Assembly: GCA_022818135.1 (NCBI GenBank)
Contig: JAFMSR010000002.1
Coordinates: forward strand, 56,324,746 to 56,388,745
From: Saxidomus purpurata
Taxonomy: Eukaryota > Mollusca > Bivalvia > Venerida > Veneridae
Length of the DNA: 64,000 nt
Direction: 5' to 3'
Shown: in pieces, positions 25,647 through 40,600 of the stretch
Position numbering within the stretch: position 1 is the first letter of the stretch
Layout: each line of letters begins with the position of its first letter
Translations under genes and position numbers: made by a program
The notes under the pieces: model-generated
Told to the model about the DNA's origin: nothing
The model's database searches: none
What the model saw: the letters and a program-made list of their open reading frames with translations, nothing else

Positions 25647-28600
25647 CTGCAACACATACAACACACACAAACTAGGACTTTTGATTATCAAATAAAAGTT
25701 ATGATTTAGATTGTTATAGTCCCGGCCAACCCTAGGATTTCTCCTCAGGTTATACCGCAAAGACTCTGAAAATGAATCAGGAAAACTTTGGAGTATAATG
25801 ATTACAGGTGACATAGTTTTCATTATAATATTTTGCTAAAATTTATTTATTTTACACCTATTATGGCCTTAAGTACTTGAAATAAAATTATATAAATTAT
25901 GCTTGATGACAGCTTCCCAGAGTTTTGACAATTAATCATGGTAATAATGTGTATCAATATTTAGTGTAGTCCTTTCAAAACTGAAGGAGCTCGCTCTACT
26001 AACTACCTTTACTACATGGAATTTAAACAATGGAAAGGGGCATAACTCCTGAAGACCTTGAAGGATACACACTAACATTGTGTCTTGCATATATACTATT
26101 CATGAAGATTGTTTATGCCAATATTCATCGCAATTCTTTAGAAATGTTTAAGTTCAAAATGGCAAAACTCTGCACGACCTTGATGGATACGCTCCAAAAA
26201 TGTGTCTTGCACATCTACTATTCATGGTCATTGTTTGTGCCAATATTCAATGCCATCCTTCAAAAACTGAAGGAGGATTTTGCTCCACAAACTACTTATG
26301 CTAAATGAATTTCATTCAATAGAGAAGTTTAAGTTCAAAAGGGATGTAACTCTGCAACACCTTGATGGATACATGCAAAAGTTCTTTGTTGCACAATTAC
26401 TCATGGTGATTACATGTACCAATATTTATTGTAATTCTTTGAAAAATGAAGAAGTTCACACAAGAAACTACTTATGTTATAAAAGTGGACTGACCCCTGT
26501 ATACCCCCTGAAAACTATGTTTTGAGGGGGTATTATAAATATAAATCAATTGTCCAATGCAACATCCTTGAATTCTAATCATGATCTATATTCAATTCCA
26601 CTATCTAACTTTCTAAAAGATTCTGTGACCAAAATATTACCATGCTAACAGATAGCGATGGACAATAGCCTTTATAAGCAATCCCTTTAAAACAGAAGTA
26701 ACAACTTAATAAACCATTTTAGACCTGAACTAAGTACAGGCTCATTGCAGATTTTCTATTTAGTGAAATAAAAAGCAGTACACTGTACTTACAGCCTCAT
26801 CCTTTGGCATGGAAGGTTGTCTTGCCATAAATAAAGCTGAAAGGTCCGTCTTCATTTTGTCTCTTTCCATAATCACCTTCATATCAGCCCCTCTTCTCGT
26901 GATTGACTCTGCAGTTCTTGTAAAATCTACTGGTAAGACATCATCCCAACCAATAAACTTGGTCTTGAAGATTTGAGGTTCCGTCCCTTCCAGGCACCTA
27001 GTGACACTACAGAAGCTGGGGCGCTCTAACATAGCGTTAAGCTCTTGTGACAGTTTCAGGGCAGCGGCTCTGATGAGACGCGTAGACTTCTTACCAATCC
27101 AAACAAACACGTCAGTTTTACAATCGAGAATGTAAACCTGTTTCGTGTCTAGTAATTTATGTCTCAATTTTCCACCAGGAATATCCTCTGAAATATGTAA
27201 CAATAACTTTGACTTTTGGATTTAACCTTAAAGTGTTATTGCCGCTCAAAGTGACCATCAAAATTTTAAATAAAACATTAATCAGTGATTTATACTCCTA
27301 GAATAATAAACATTGCCATAGTTATAACCAAAAATAACTGCCCTTTTCTAAAAAAAGTTCATTATATTTCCCTAATATTAACCCTTTCCCATGTTCTACT
27401 ATATCCTAATAAAGATTATTTTACTTTTCTAACCTTCTTTGCCTTCCTTTAAGAAAAATAAGTGAAGTCTATTATTATGGTGGCACAACATAGCCCCCTT
27501 GGGTAGCTCAAGATATCCATTCCAACCAACCTTTACAGCCGGGCTCTGTGGTTCAAAGCATTTGGTTATGAAAAATAACCCACCTTGTGGTAGCTCAAGA
27601 TATCCCATTCCCAGACCAACCTTGTACAGCCTGGGCTCAGCTGGTTCAAAGTCATTTGGTACCCATTCCTACAATACAAAATTAGCATTATCTTATCTTG
27701 TAATCTGACATAATTATGTAAGTTTCCTTTATTTCGAACTTTGCAATAACTGTACATCCTATCATGCACAAAGTAGGGCTATATTGAATTCTTCATGCTT
27801 AAGGCGTAAAGGTAAATTTTGTTTGTTTTTCAAACTACGTTGTATAATTACTTACTCAAAATGCTATGATTCAGAAAGAGCTCACACACTTATTCCTAAC
27901 TATTACATGTACCTTTTTTCTACTATGACATACCATCTGACAAAAGATCTTCAGCACTCGATCACGAAGGCGTGTCAAATCTAAATCAGTTAAACATCAA
28001 CTTAAAGTGTACCTTAAATGGAGTGATATCCTTAGCAGTCTGTACATTCAGAGCTCTCCAGAAAATCTAAATCAGTTAAACATCAACTTAAAGTGTACCT
28101 TAAATGGAGTGATATCCTTAGCAGTCTGTACATTCAGAGCTCTCCAGAAAGGCATTTCTTCTGACCCCTGCGCATATACTTCTATTGTCGACTTCCCTTT
28201 TCTTTCATTCTTGTTAATTTTCTCCGCTATAAGTCTACAGAAGGAAAGAAATACCTTCAACAAACTGTTTCCTAAATAGCATATCTCTGTACAGCCTATC
28301 TTTTAAATCTTAGCATAACTCTATCACTTACAATCAAAATATTCTAATGAAATAAAAGGGCAACTAAAAAGAAGTAGTGACAAACATATGTGTGACACAG
28401 CTTTAATTTATGTTTTTATGTCTGTGCCAACTGACATGAAAAGCTGCAAATTAACTGACACAGTTTGAGACAGTTACACATATTTCAAACAGATAGATAG
28501 TCTATTGCAATTGCTACATGTCATCTAAATGCTGAAATAAGAATACTAACCTGGACTTAGTTTTTGTGACACCTTTAGATTTCTTGCCCACCCAGATATA

Positions 28601-31600
28601 CAGGACATTTCCCGTATCAACAAGGTAGACAAATCTTTGATCAAGGGAGGCCATTGACACAGGGCACTGAAATGGAAATATTTTTTCTCAGTAATATCCA
28701 ACTTAACGACCATCATAACTGTAAGAGACACTAAGCAATGATTTATACTCTTAGAGAAATGTCTGTTACCAAGGTTATAACTAAAATATATTATTCTTTA
28801 ATAGGTAAGATTTGAGTACTGGTATTAGAGTATGGCACAGCTTGTAATACTAGTTTCAACCAGATTGTACTCTTTTTGACCAGATTGTACTCTTTTTGAC
28901 CAGATTGTACTCTTTTTGACCAGATTGTACTCGTTTTGACCAGATTGTACTCGTTTTGACCGGACTGTACTCGTTTTGACCGGATTGTACTCGTTTTGAC
29001 CAGACTGTACTCGTTTTGACCAGACTGTACTCGTTTTGACCAGATTGTACTCGTTTTGACCAGACTGTACTAGTTTTGACCAGACTGTACTCGTTTTGAC
29101 CAGATTGTACTCGTTTTGACCAGATTGTACTAGTTTTGACCAGATTGTACTAGTTTTGACCAGACTGTACTAGTTTTGACCAGATTGTACTCGTTTTGAC
29201 CAGATTGTACTAGTTTTGACCAGATTGTACTAGTTTTGACCAGATTGTACTAGTTTTGACCAGACTGTACTAGTTTTGACCAGATTGTACTCGTTTTGAC
29301 CAGATTGTACTCTTCAGTAACAGTGACTACATGATTCTTTATACTTGTATTATTTCTAGTGAATATGGTGAGAATCTTTTTTACTATTCTTGTCAAAAAA
29401 TGATAATCTGAATATCTTGTTAGGTTAGTCTTCATTTCAATATGCTAATAATAGATATAACTTCTATCTTTCATGTTTTTAACAGCATTCAGTTAATCTT
29501 TAACACTTTCCTTCACCTTTCTGCAGAATGTACATTTTGAAAAGTAATATGACTTTAATCATTATTAAATGAAAACTCTATGGCTTTTAAACATATTTCT
29601 CCAAATGAAAACAAATGCAATTGACAAATGGAAAGTTTTATTGCTCATTAACATCTATGATCATTTAGCATGTTATTCAATTTAAAATGAATGCAACTGA
29701 TCTTTAAATCAACAAATAACTTCATTCAAAGCAAACATGACTTGTACATGTTTCGATCTGAACCACATGCTCATGACAGAAACCATTACCTGTAAGAGGT
29801 GTGAATATTCAAGAACAAAAAAAAAATATAGATACCTACCCTCTCCATATGTACTGTTTGCACTCCAGTAGCTCTGTACACCTTTACTTCATACACCTGC
29901 AAAATGCGTACATTACTGTCATCAACTCCTTTATTGAGCAAAGGATGTAATTCATTGGATTGTAAAATAACTCCGTTGGAGTGATATTTCAATGGATGCT
30001 CACCATCAGTGCAATGGATGTGAAATATCTGTGCAAGACATCAACATGTTTTAGATGATGGTCAGTCAAAGATTTGCAAATGGCCATCACCGTGTGTTTT
30101 GATCTGTCAGTTAAAAGGTCTGTTAGATGTGCATTATGTAGACTCACTAAACTTTACAAAAATCTCTTTCTTCTTCTTCACGTTCAAGGACAGAAATCTC
30201 AATTTTCAATGTCGAAATATCTGTGTCTTGCCTAAGGACACAACCCTCATGGCACTAGTGTAGATCGAAACTCGCGACCCTCTGATCTTAAGGCCAACGC
30301 GCTACAACTGAAAATCGGTCCAATTATTAAGCTTCATAAAATTTTTCTGCATTCGCAGTAAGAGGCTATCCATTCCCTGCAATATTTCAAAACATATTCT
30401 AGCAAGTGAAAACCCCTATCATACCAATTCTTCCACGGTGTAAAACCCACTTGATGTTCTTCCTCCTTCAATATAGGATACACCATTTTCAAAAAGATCC
30501 AAAAACTCGTCAGATTCGTCATTCATTTCTTCACGTATTGAACGACATTCAGCACCTAGCAGGTTTCTCAGATTCACAGCATGGATGGCAGAACAGGCTT
30601 TCTTGTCTAACTGAAATTTTACCAACAATCAATATGTCAGTAAACCTATTTCTTGCTTTGCATGTACATGTATGTTTTGCCGAGTCAAATTACAACTTAC
30701 TGTTTTGTATTACAACTTTGATTTCTTTTCATACAATGCTTGAATGAGCATCTGTGTATTAGGATATTAGAAATTTAATGAGATGATACTTGCTTTACAT
30801 TTTACTTCCCTTTCAACAGTTTTTGAGTTATTTTACAGACAAAAAGTTTAAACATAAAGGACCAGTACTAGACTCCATTCCTCCATTAAAAACCACCAAC
30901 TTTCTCACATTAAAAAATCAGTTTCAGTTGAAAGACTTGAACCCATGTCCCTTAAGCACTAAGAGGTTTAGTGATTTCAAGCGAGCACTGTAATCACTTA
31001 ACCACTTAGGCGAGTCACTGCTTAGCGTGCAGGATGGTTACTTTGTTTATAATGTAAATTGTTCTTACTGTAGCCCTAGCACCAATCCAGAAGTAGATCA
31101 GCCAGTTCAGACTATTTGACTCGTCTATGTACGTCTTCAGAATGATATAACAATCAGCTTCATAAAACTTGCCAATCAATGCTGCTGAAAAAAAAACAAC
31201 AGGCAGATGGCCACTAGGCTACAATCAATCATATCTATAATAAAGTTTAGTCAAAAGATAGGATAAGAATTATGCCTCAAAGTTTTATTTTATGAGAAAA
31301 TACAGTGATGTGTGCTGATTTTATATGCTAGTAAAAATTATTTGAGTAATATAATTTTTCAGACAAAGATGAGAAAGAAAAACAACCTGAACTTCCATTT
31401 ATAGTGATTTAAAGCCTAAACTTGACCCATATCTAACTAGAACTATCACTAAAGGTGATGAATACCCCCCAAAAATCCTCACTGACACAGTATATAAAAT
31501 TTATGTAATATTTGATGCTTTAATTATTGGACCTGCACAACTTAAGGCTTTTGTGAATTATCATCAAAGTCTGACCAGGGGTTTTGGAGATTAAAAGCAC

Positions 31601-34600
31601 ACAAGATTTTACTATCTCAGGCCCATGTGACCTTTGACCTAGTGACCTGAAACATTGACCATGCACAACTAGACATTGTACTTATCATTTGTGTGAAGTA
31701 TCATTAAATTCTGACCAGGGGTTTTGGAGACTTAGCATCAACAAGATTTTACTATCTCAAGCCCATGTGACCTTTGACCTAGTGACCTGAAACATTGACC
31801 ATGCACAACTAGGCATTGTTCTTATCATTTGTGTGAAGTATCATTAATGTCTGACAAGGGGTTTTGGAGATTTAGCGTACACAAGATTTCACTATCCTGA
31901 GCCCCTGTAACCTTGACCTTTGACCTAAAGACCCAAAACATGGACAATGCACAACTAGGCATTGTACTTTTCACGTTTGTGAAGTATCAGGGGTTTTGGA
32001 GATTTAGCATCCACAAGATTTTGTTACTTCAGGCCCCTGTGACCTTGACCTTAGTCCTAGAGACCTGAAACATGGACTATGCACAACTAGGAATGTACTT
32101 ATCACTTGTGTAAAGTATCAATAAATTCTGACCAGGTGTATTGGAGATTTAGTGTCCACAAGATTCTGTCTACAGACGGATGGACAAACAACCTGAATCC
32201 AGTATACCCCCCCCCCTTACACTTTGTGTTCGTAGCGTATAATAAACCATTGCCAACCTACATAAATACAAACATTGCAACTGTTGTTTACTGCTGAAAC
32301 AGTTCTAAGACCTTTTCATTAGCCATTTAACCCTGACTTAATAACTGATCTATATGGCTTTGAATATTTGACCTGAATACAGATTAATTTATCTTTTATT
32401 TATAGAAAGACAATGGAGGATAATTATCCTGGACAGCCAAGAGAAATAAATTTCATTTAATGTAACATGTACAATTTCTTATTCACAAAATTATTTAAAT
32501 ATCTAACTAACTTAACAGTCAATATGAAAACAAGCAATGTTTTTATCTGCATTGTTTTATTCAATTTTTTATCTATATTTCCCTCTCTCACTGCACTGGA
32601 ATTTTAATCTAATTATGGCGCCATCGACTGGGTCACAAATAAAATCTCTGTGTAGGGTTGGTACAGAAAGCTTTAAAGGATAGGACTTTCCCTATCCCAA
32701 AAATGAAGTTTAAAACTTCAGAAAATTGTAACTAGACCCATCTACACAGTAAATTATGTGTTATACATTTTATAAAGCAAGGTTTCCTGTGTAGATTGGT
32801 CTTAGTTATTTCCCTTGTCTTATCTGCCACCATTTTGTAGACAAGGTCACAGAATTAAATTGCATTCATTTTGGACCAGCAGTAAAGACTTAAAAGGACA
32901 TTATCTGAGGTCAGTGAGGCATTATATTACATTGTAAATAACAGATGCACATACATGTGTAATTTCTACTCCATTTCCAAACCCGTAACAAATATGATTA
33001 ACAGATGTTTTGAAGATTTTTTTCCCTGATAAACGAGATATGTTTACACACAAAATGCTGCATTAAGCATTATTTTCTACTGATAAGACGCAACTCAGGT
33101 AGTCCAAAGTTTTGTATTGTAAGTGTTTATTTGCCATAACTTTCTTAAACTAAAGATATTTCAACAAGTTTAATATCAAATTTTAACCCCCCCCGACCCA
33201 AATTTTTTATGAACGCAGGGAATTTGGTGTTTGTTATTGATTTCCTCATTAAATAATACATCAGAAACCTAGTAATAGCTGAATACTGTTATCAAATTAT
33301 AAGTTCACATTAAAGAAAATAATAATAATGATATAAAGAAATATCCCCTACCTACCTACTGACCTATCTTTTTTTCAGCATGTTATAGGTAACATACATT
33401 ATTTGAAGGCCTAATTGAAAAAACTATCTATTACTTTTACTCTTATCAACACCTGGCCTGCACTCAGTCCATAATACTTGTTAGAAAAGCCATGCATTAA
33501 ATATAACACTGCTGACCCCAAGTGATCCTACCTTTGATACCAGTGTACTCACATCCCACTATGATCCAAGCAGTCTGATTGTGATCTGCACAGCTCACAA
33601 TAGCAGCATGGGCAAAGTGATTATGACCTGTTCTGGGCATAGGGCAGAATGTATGGACTGATCACAACCTGTACAGGGCACAGTGCAGAATGTACTGACC
33701 GATTATGACCTGTACTGGGCATAGCGCATAATTTACGGACTGATCACAATCTGTTCTGGGCAAAGCGCAGAATGTACAGACTGATCACAATCTGTACTGG
33801 GCATAGTTCAGAACGTACGGACTGATCACAACCTGTACAGAGGCATAGCGCAGAATGTACGGACTGATCACGACCTGAACTGGGCAAAGCGCAGAATGTA
33901 CGGACTGATCACGACCTGAACTGGGCAAAGCGCAGAATGTATGGACTGATCACGCCTGTACCAGGCATTGCACAGAATGCACAGACTGATCACAACCTGA
34001 ACTGGGCATAGCACAGAATGTACTGACTGATCACGACCTAAACGGGGCATCATACAAAAATTTTCAGACTAACCACGATTTGTACTAGGCAAAGCACATA
34101 ATGTATAGACTGATCACAACCTGAACGGGGCATAGCACAGAATGTTCGAACTGATCACAAACTGTACTGGGCATAGTACAGAATGTACAGACTGATCACG
34201 ACCTGTACGGGGCATAGCGCAGAATGTACCGCCTAATCATGATTTATACTGGGCATAGCGTAAAATGTACGGACTGATCATGATCTGTACTGAGCATAGC
34301 ACAGAAATGTCTTTATCCCCACCCTTACAAACCATAACAGGTTTTTTCTCTTCCCTTCCCTGACTGGCCGACCATTTCCTGCCTTTTCCTCTGCCAATCC
34401 ACCCTGCACATCATCACTGATTTTTATCACAGTTACTCCCCCTCCACCCTCCGTGATTGGCCTCTAATTTAACCTCCTTTCCCTCAACCAATCAATACTG
34501 ATCCCCCTCCCCCATTCACCACCAAGCCAATCACCTATTTCGGCATGCCTTATTACTGCTAATACATGCAAAATCATGATCTGTACTGGGCATAGCGCAG

Positions 34601-37600
34601 AATATATGGACTAACCATGATCTGTACTGGGTATAGTGCAGAATGTACCAACTGATCATGAGCTGTACTGGACATAGTGCAGAATGTGTGAACTGATCAT
34701 GAGCTGTACTGGACATAGTGCAGAATATATGGACTAACCATGATCTGTACTGGGTATAGTGCAGCATGTACAAACTGATCATGAGCTGTATTGGACATAT
34801 TGCAGAATGTGCGAACTGATCATGAGCTGTACTGGACATAGTGCAGAATGTACAAACTGATCATGAGTATGACTGTATCACTTGCTGCGAGCTGGATAAG
34901 AGTAAATGACTCTTAGTCTAAACCCTTTAATATTTTTCAGAGTTGCACCAAAGATGAAGTTTATTATCTCCAAAAATCTAGCAAACCCAAGAAGTGGTAT
35001 TGGAGGATATCTTGTCTCTGTATGTTTCAATTTTTTCTGTCTTTGTCAAATTGTACATATTTAACTAGACAACCAATGTGTAAGGCTGGAGTTTTTTTTT
35101 CTGTTTTTATGGTAGGGCCATATCTAAATATTGCAAAATCCAAATAAAAATAAAATTCAAAGTCATAACTTTCTTTTATTTTCTGTCCCCGTGGCTTCCA
35201 CTTCAAATAGAAAATAAAATTGTGTTAATTAGCCTAAAGTTATTTGCACAATAATGCGGCCCATGAATTTGCATTTTTGTACCCATACTTTTTTGCAAAA
35301 GTACACTTTTAGGACCCATTTCTTTTTTTAAAAATCCATGGCAAACATACGCTAGATGCTGGACAGTGAGTCATCCTAAAACATTGCTTTAAACATTGTT
35401 CAATGTATTCAGGTTTAACACAATAAAGATATTTGTATTTTTTGGGTATTGATACATTTCCTTCGATAAAGTGCCAATAGCAAATGGACAGGATATTAAG
35501 ACTTGTTTAGTTTATAATGAAAAGTTAAAACGCCGCTTCTTTCCTTGTCTGTTTTATTACTTTCATTTTTTGACAACTTAAATTTTGAATCTTTGCTGGT
35601 GATTTGCATGCTCAGGGGTATTCTCTGTGACAGCAGGTATGCCCCCCATCCCCTCCCCCTGTACACAGTATATTATTTACCGGTCAGTTTAATTTACTCT
35701 TATTTGTTTATTTACAAGCTTAATTCCTAACAACAAGCACTTACTCTACAGAGTAACTCAGAGCAACAATGCTTTACAATATAACACAAGCTTTGATTTA
35801 AATGGAAGATATTGTTATAGCTAGGTATATCTGTACAAAATATACTTTTAACATGGCAGAAATGGTTAGCCAAGTACAACATGCGTCTTGAGCAGGTGAC
35901 CGCTCAAATATGTGATATACAAAAACACGACCAGGTGCTTGAGGTTGGCTTTGGTCCTGGTCTGGGTCTCAAGGCAGCTGTCAGTAAGGTATCAGGTAAG
36001 AAAGACTGTACTTGTTGTTTTGGGTTTTATCTCTGCTTTGTACAGTACAATACAGTCAGTAACTGAACACTTTCTAGAAAGCATGTCTTTCATAGAACCA
36101 CCACTATGACCTTTTAAACTTGAGACCCTGACCTTAAGTTGACACATAACACATGCTTTGCATATCTCAAAAAAGAGCTGTCCCTCACAAGTGACGAATG
36201 CCCCCGAAAGAGGTGCCTCACAGTCTGTGTCCTCTCCATGTGCTCAATAAATGTGCTATGTTATTTTAAAATCCTTCTATGCATGACAGAGATACCATGC
36301 ATACAGTATTGCATTACTTTTAAACACTAAGTGTGACCTTGACCTTTGAGGTTGGTCTTGCACGCGACACATCGGCTTGATGTGCTAGACATTTGTGCCA
36401 AGTTATTTCAAAATCCTTCAAAGCATGATAAAGTTATAGTCCGGACACAAATGTATGCATATATACAGGATTCCATTACCTTCAAACTCTAAGTATGACC
36501 TTGACCTTTGAGCTAGGGACGTGGGTCTTGCACGCGACACGTCTTGATGTGCTAGACATTTGTGCCAAGTTATTTTAAAATCCTTCAATGCATGACACAG
36601 TTACAGTCCGGACACGAATTTGTAAGTGGGGACGGACAGACAGACGGACGGACGGTGCGATTTTAATATGCCACCCTTCGGGGGCATAAAAATAATCTGA
36701 ACATTTGACCTATGTTTTCTGTAAATTTTTCAACAGGTTAAAGGTCCATTACTAAGACCATTTCAAATTTTCTTTTAAATCTGGAATTGTTACAGGTGTA
36801 TTCTCAGAAGTAAAATATGACATACTGCATGCAAGGTGGCATATTGTGTTGAAAATCTGAGTTTACCTTTTTAAAAACGAAAGTAGGTTTTTCCTAATAA
36901 TCAAATATCTTTGTAGTTTTCCAGAAGTCTCCCAGAAAGAGGATGTAAAAAAGTTGTACATGAATAAAAATGCCTCTTTTGAATTATAGTTGAAAGAACT
37001 TTACTTCTAATGATTTGCAATAAATATCTCTGACTGTTTACCATATGCAATAAAGTGAAAGTAGGACAAAAAGACCACCCAGGTCAGTCTAAGGAAATAA
37101 AAACATTCACTCATTTTCTGCAGCAGTGTTTCAAACAGGGAAATACTCCATGGCTACTGTAATGTTCTAAAAGCCAGTTTCAACATGAATTTCCGTGTCT
37201 ATACATTATACTTAAAATCATAATCCTATAGAGCCTATGACAAATTAAATTTCAGTAAAACTTGTCACTACCTTAGAGGCCGTTTTATCAGAGTCTAGCA
37301 TCTATAAGCCTTAGGCGTTAATAGCAAATGGGTTTTCAAATTAAAAGAACCTACTTTTCCATGGACTCAAAAAAATAATCAGTAATGTTTAAATGTAGCC
37401 AAGTATTGACAAAATCAATAAAAAGCTTCTTTGCTAAGAGATTTTTTTACATACATTTACTAGACTTGTTAACAAATGAATTTATTCTACAAAATTTAAA
37501 TTTTCTTTTTTGCCGTTCAGTCTTCACGATTCACTAATTTATGAGTGCTTTTATATTTCCAGAAGGATCCGGTATTATTCATGGTATTGACATCTCACCA

Positions 37601-40600
37601 AGAATGTACAAACAAGCGAGCAGGAAATTAGAGCAAGAGATCAAGTTGGGAAAGATTCGGCTACACGAGGCATCAGTAACAGATATACCATATCCTGAGG
37701 ACACGTTTGATTCTATATTTCACTGTAACTGTTACTATTTTTGGCCAGACATGGAAGAAGCAATCAAAGGATTACACAGGGTGATAAAGCCAGATAAAAA
37801 GATGATTGCAACACTCAAGCATAAAAGAATACAGTACATGGCTCAGAATGGTTTCCTGCAAAGTGCAAATATAGACCCAGATAGATACATGACATCTCTA
37901 GAGAGAAATGGCTTTCATGAGGTTTACATGAAAGATATACAAATTAGTGACAATGAGTTTCAAGCAATATATGCAACAGCCAAGAAGTGATATGTAAATA
38001 AAACTCAAACACGATACACACATATGTACTGCATTGTACCATGCTTACAGTATGAATTATTCACCTTGCATAGCTTACTGATATGTATATTATACATATT
38101 ATGGGTGAATACTTCTCTGTCACTGTTAGCGTAATCAGCACTTAGAGTCTGTAGTACACACATATGTACTGCATTGTACTATGCCTATAGTATGTTTTAT
38201 TCACTACTCTTCAAGGCATAGCTTACTCATATGTATATTATATGTATTGCGGCCGGTTTACCAAGTGAATACCCTTAAGTATACTTATCTGTCACTGTTA
38301 TTGTAATCAGCTCTTTGAATCATTAATCTACACATGCATTGTATTGTACTATGCTTACATGTATAGTAAGTCTTGTTCACAACTCTTCGCATAGCTTATT
38401 GATATGTATATTATATGTATTGTGGGCCAAAGGCATTTAGTACAAAATAAACTATATTTTAGTTTGATTTGAGTTTGAGTTTGAATAAGGATTCCAACTT
38501 TCAAAGTTATATCTCAAATGGTTAGAATAAGTCAACAAGTGGGCAGAAATGAAATATTTGACTGAGTTATAAGTCAAAAAGGGCCATAATTAAAATGAAA
38601 TCCTTGACAGAGTTACCTTCTCCTGTCTACATTTGGGAGTGATGGTTAGCAGGTATTCCAACTTTCGAAGTAACATCTCAAACAGTAATGGTGCAAACAC
38701 GTATTCCAAGTTTCACAGCAATATCTCAAAGGGTTAAATCAATAAGTGGATTTTACCTATATTCAATGTATTTCTAAGTTAAAAAAGGGGCATAATTCTG
38801 ATAAAAACCTTGACAGAGTTATATACTCTTGTCTGTGGATGGCGGTAATGATGGTAAATAAGTATGACAAGCTTCAAAGCAATATCTGTACTGGTTTTGA
38901 AATAAAGTGGCATGGGTACGAAAAACTTAACCAAGTTCAATGCACTTTCTAAGTCAAAAAGGGCCATCATTGTAATAAAAAGCCTGACAGAGTTATGTAC
39001 TCTTGTCTGTTGATGATGCTTATGATCGTAAACCAGGGATGTGCTACTCGTACTGGTACTTGTACTCGTACTTACTCGAGTACCAATTTTCAAGTACTCG
39101 GCAGTACTCAGTACTCGTCTTAAATTATGAGTACAAGTACTCGTACTTACTCAAGTACTAATACAGAATGGCCAGTACTTATGAGTATTAAACGAGTACC
39201 CTATGAGTACTTCCACACTTATGTGTCAAAATGCCACAATAGATAATTCATATTAGCCAAAAATTGGACAGGCTTATTTAAAAAAACTCTGCTCGCTTTT
39301 GAACATGTTGTTTTGAAATAACTTATTCATAAATGCATTATAAATAAATCATGATCACAGTAAATGTAGTTAAAGTTATGTTAGAAATACTTAACTGTAA
39401 TGTACAGAACATTCAATAAGCTTATAAAATATCAATATCCCCTACATTTTGTATTCATAGAGTAAACAGGGGTAATATCACCTTAATATACATGTATACA
39501 ATGCATAATTATAGTACAATGTAATTTGCTAATAGCAATCAATTATGGTATTATCACCTTTACAAACAGGTAGATTTCATTTTCACAAATTGGTGAATAG
39601 ATGGTGTTTTAGCTGAAGCAAGCTAACAGACTTAACTCAATGCTCAAGATTTGTTGACCACTTTGTAGTTTAATTTGTAAACCTGTACCTTGAATGTATC
39701 CGTATTGTCAAAATCAACTGTGTTGAAACACTATGCAATTCCTGATGGAACAGTCGGATATATGAGAGCTAAATAAGCTTATAAATATCTTGGTATACAA
39801 GCACCATCTACTGCTGCAGAAATACTTTTTAGTATAGGTGGTAAGATCTTCAGACCTTATAGGTGCAGACTAAAAGACAACACATTTGTAAGGCTTATGA
39901 TGATAAGTTGCAACAGCCTGTCACTATAGACTATTGATAGTGGGATTAAAAGTTATGCATATATTTCTTTAGTGATATTTTTCTGGGTTATTCTAGTTTT
40001 TGTCTACTCACAATATGCATTTTCAAATTTATTCTACATAAAATTTGAATAACATACATGTTTTTATTTGTGTTCCATCATTGTCTACATTTAGACAGTT
40101 TTATACCATATAGCAATAAAAAAATTCTGTACTCAGAAAGTACTTGTGAGTACTTTAAGTAGTACTCAGTACTTACTTGAGTACACACTCAAAAGTGAGT
40201 ACTCAGTACTTACTCAAGTACTCCTTAAGCATCAAGTACTCAGTACTTACTCAAGTTCTAAACCTCAGTACTCGACCCATCCCTGTCGTAAACAAGTATT
40301 TAAGTTTCAAAGCAATACCTCTAATGGTTTTGAAATAAAGTGGCGTGGTACGAAAAACTTAAACAAGGTGTGACATCGATGCAGACGCTGAGGTGAGTAG
40401 GTTAACTCCCCTTCTCTTTGAAAAATCAAGCTAAAAAGAGAATTGGCGGCAACCAATTAACCTTCACATGCAACTACCTTCCCAACTTTTTAGGAGCAAT
40501 GTCACTAACCTTGCTCAAACCTGAGTCTGCAGTATTCACAGAAAAACATTCAAGCAAGCTACATGCATGGTTTTTGCCGAAGGATTTCCAAGTAATGTTG

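Noticed and set aside
28859..29312. CRISPR-like array of 20-bp repeats
   Set aside because: Units are contiguous without unique spacers and lie in an animal gene intron; it is a minisatellite.
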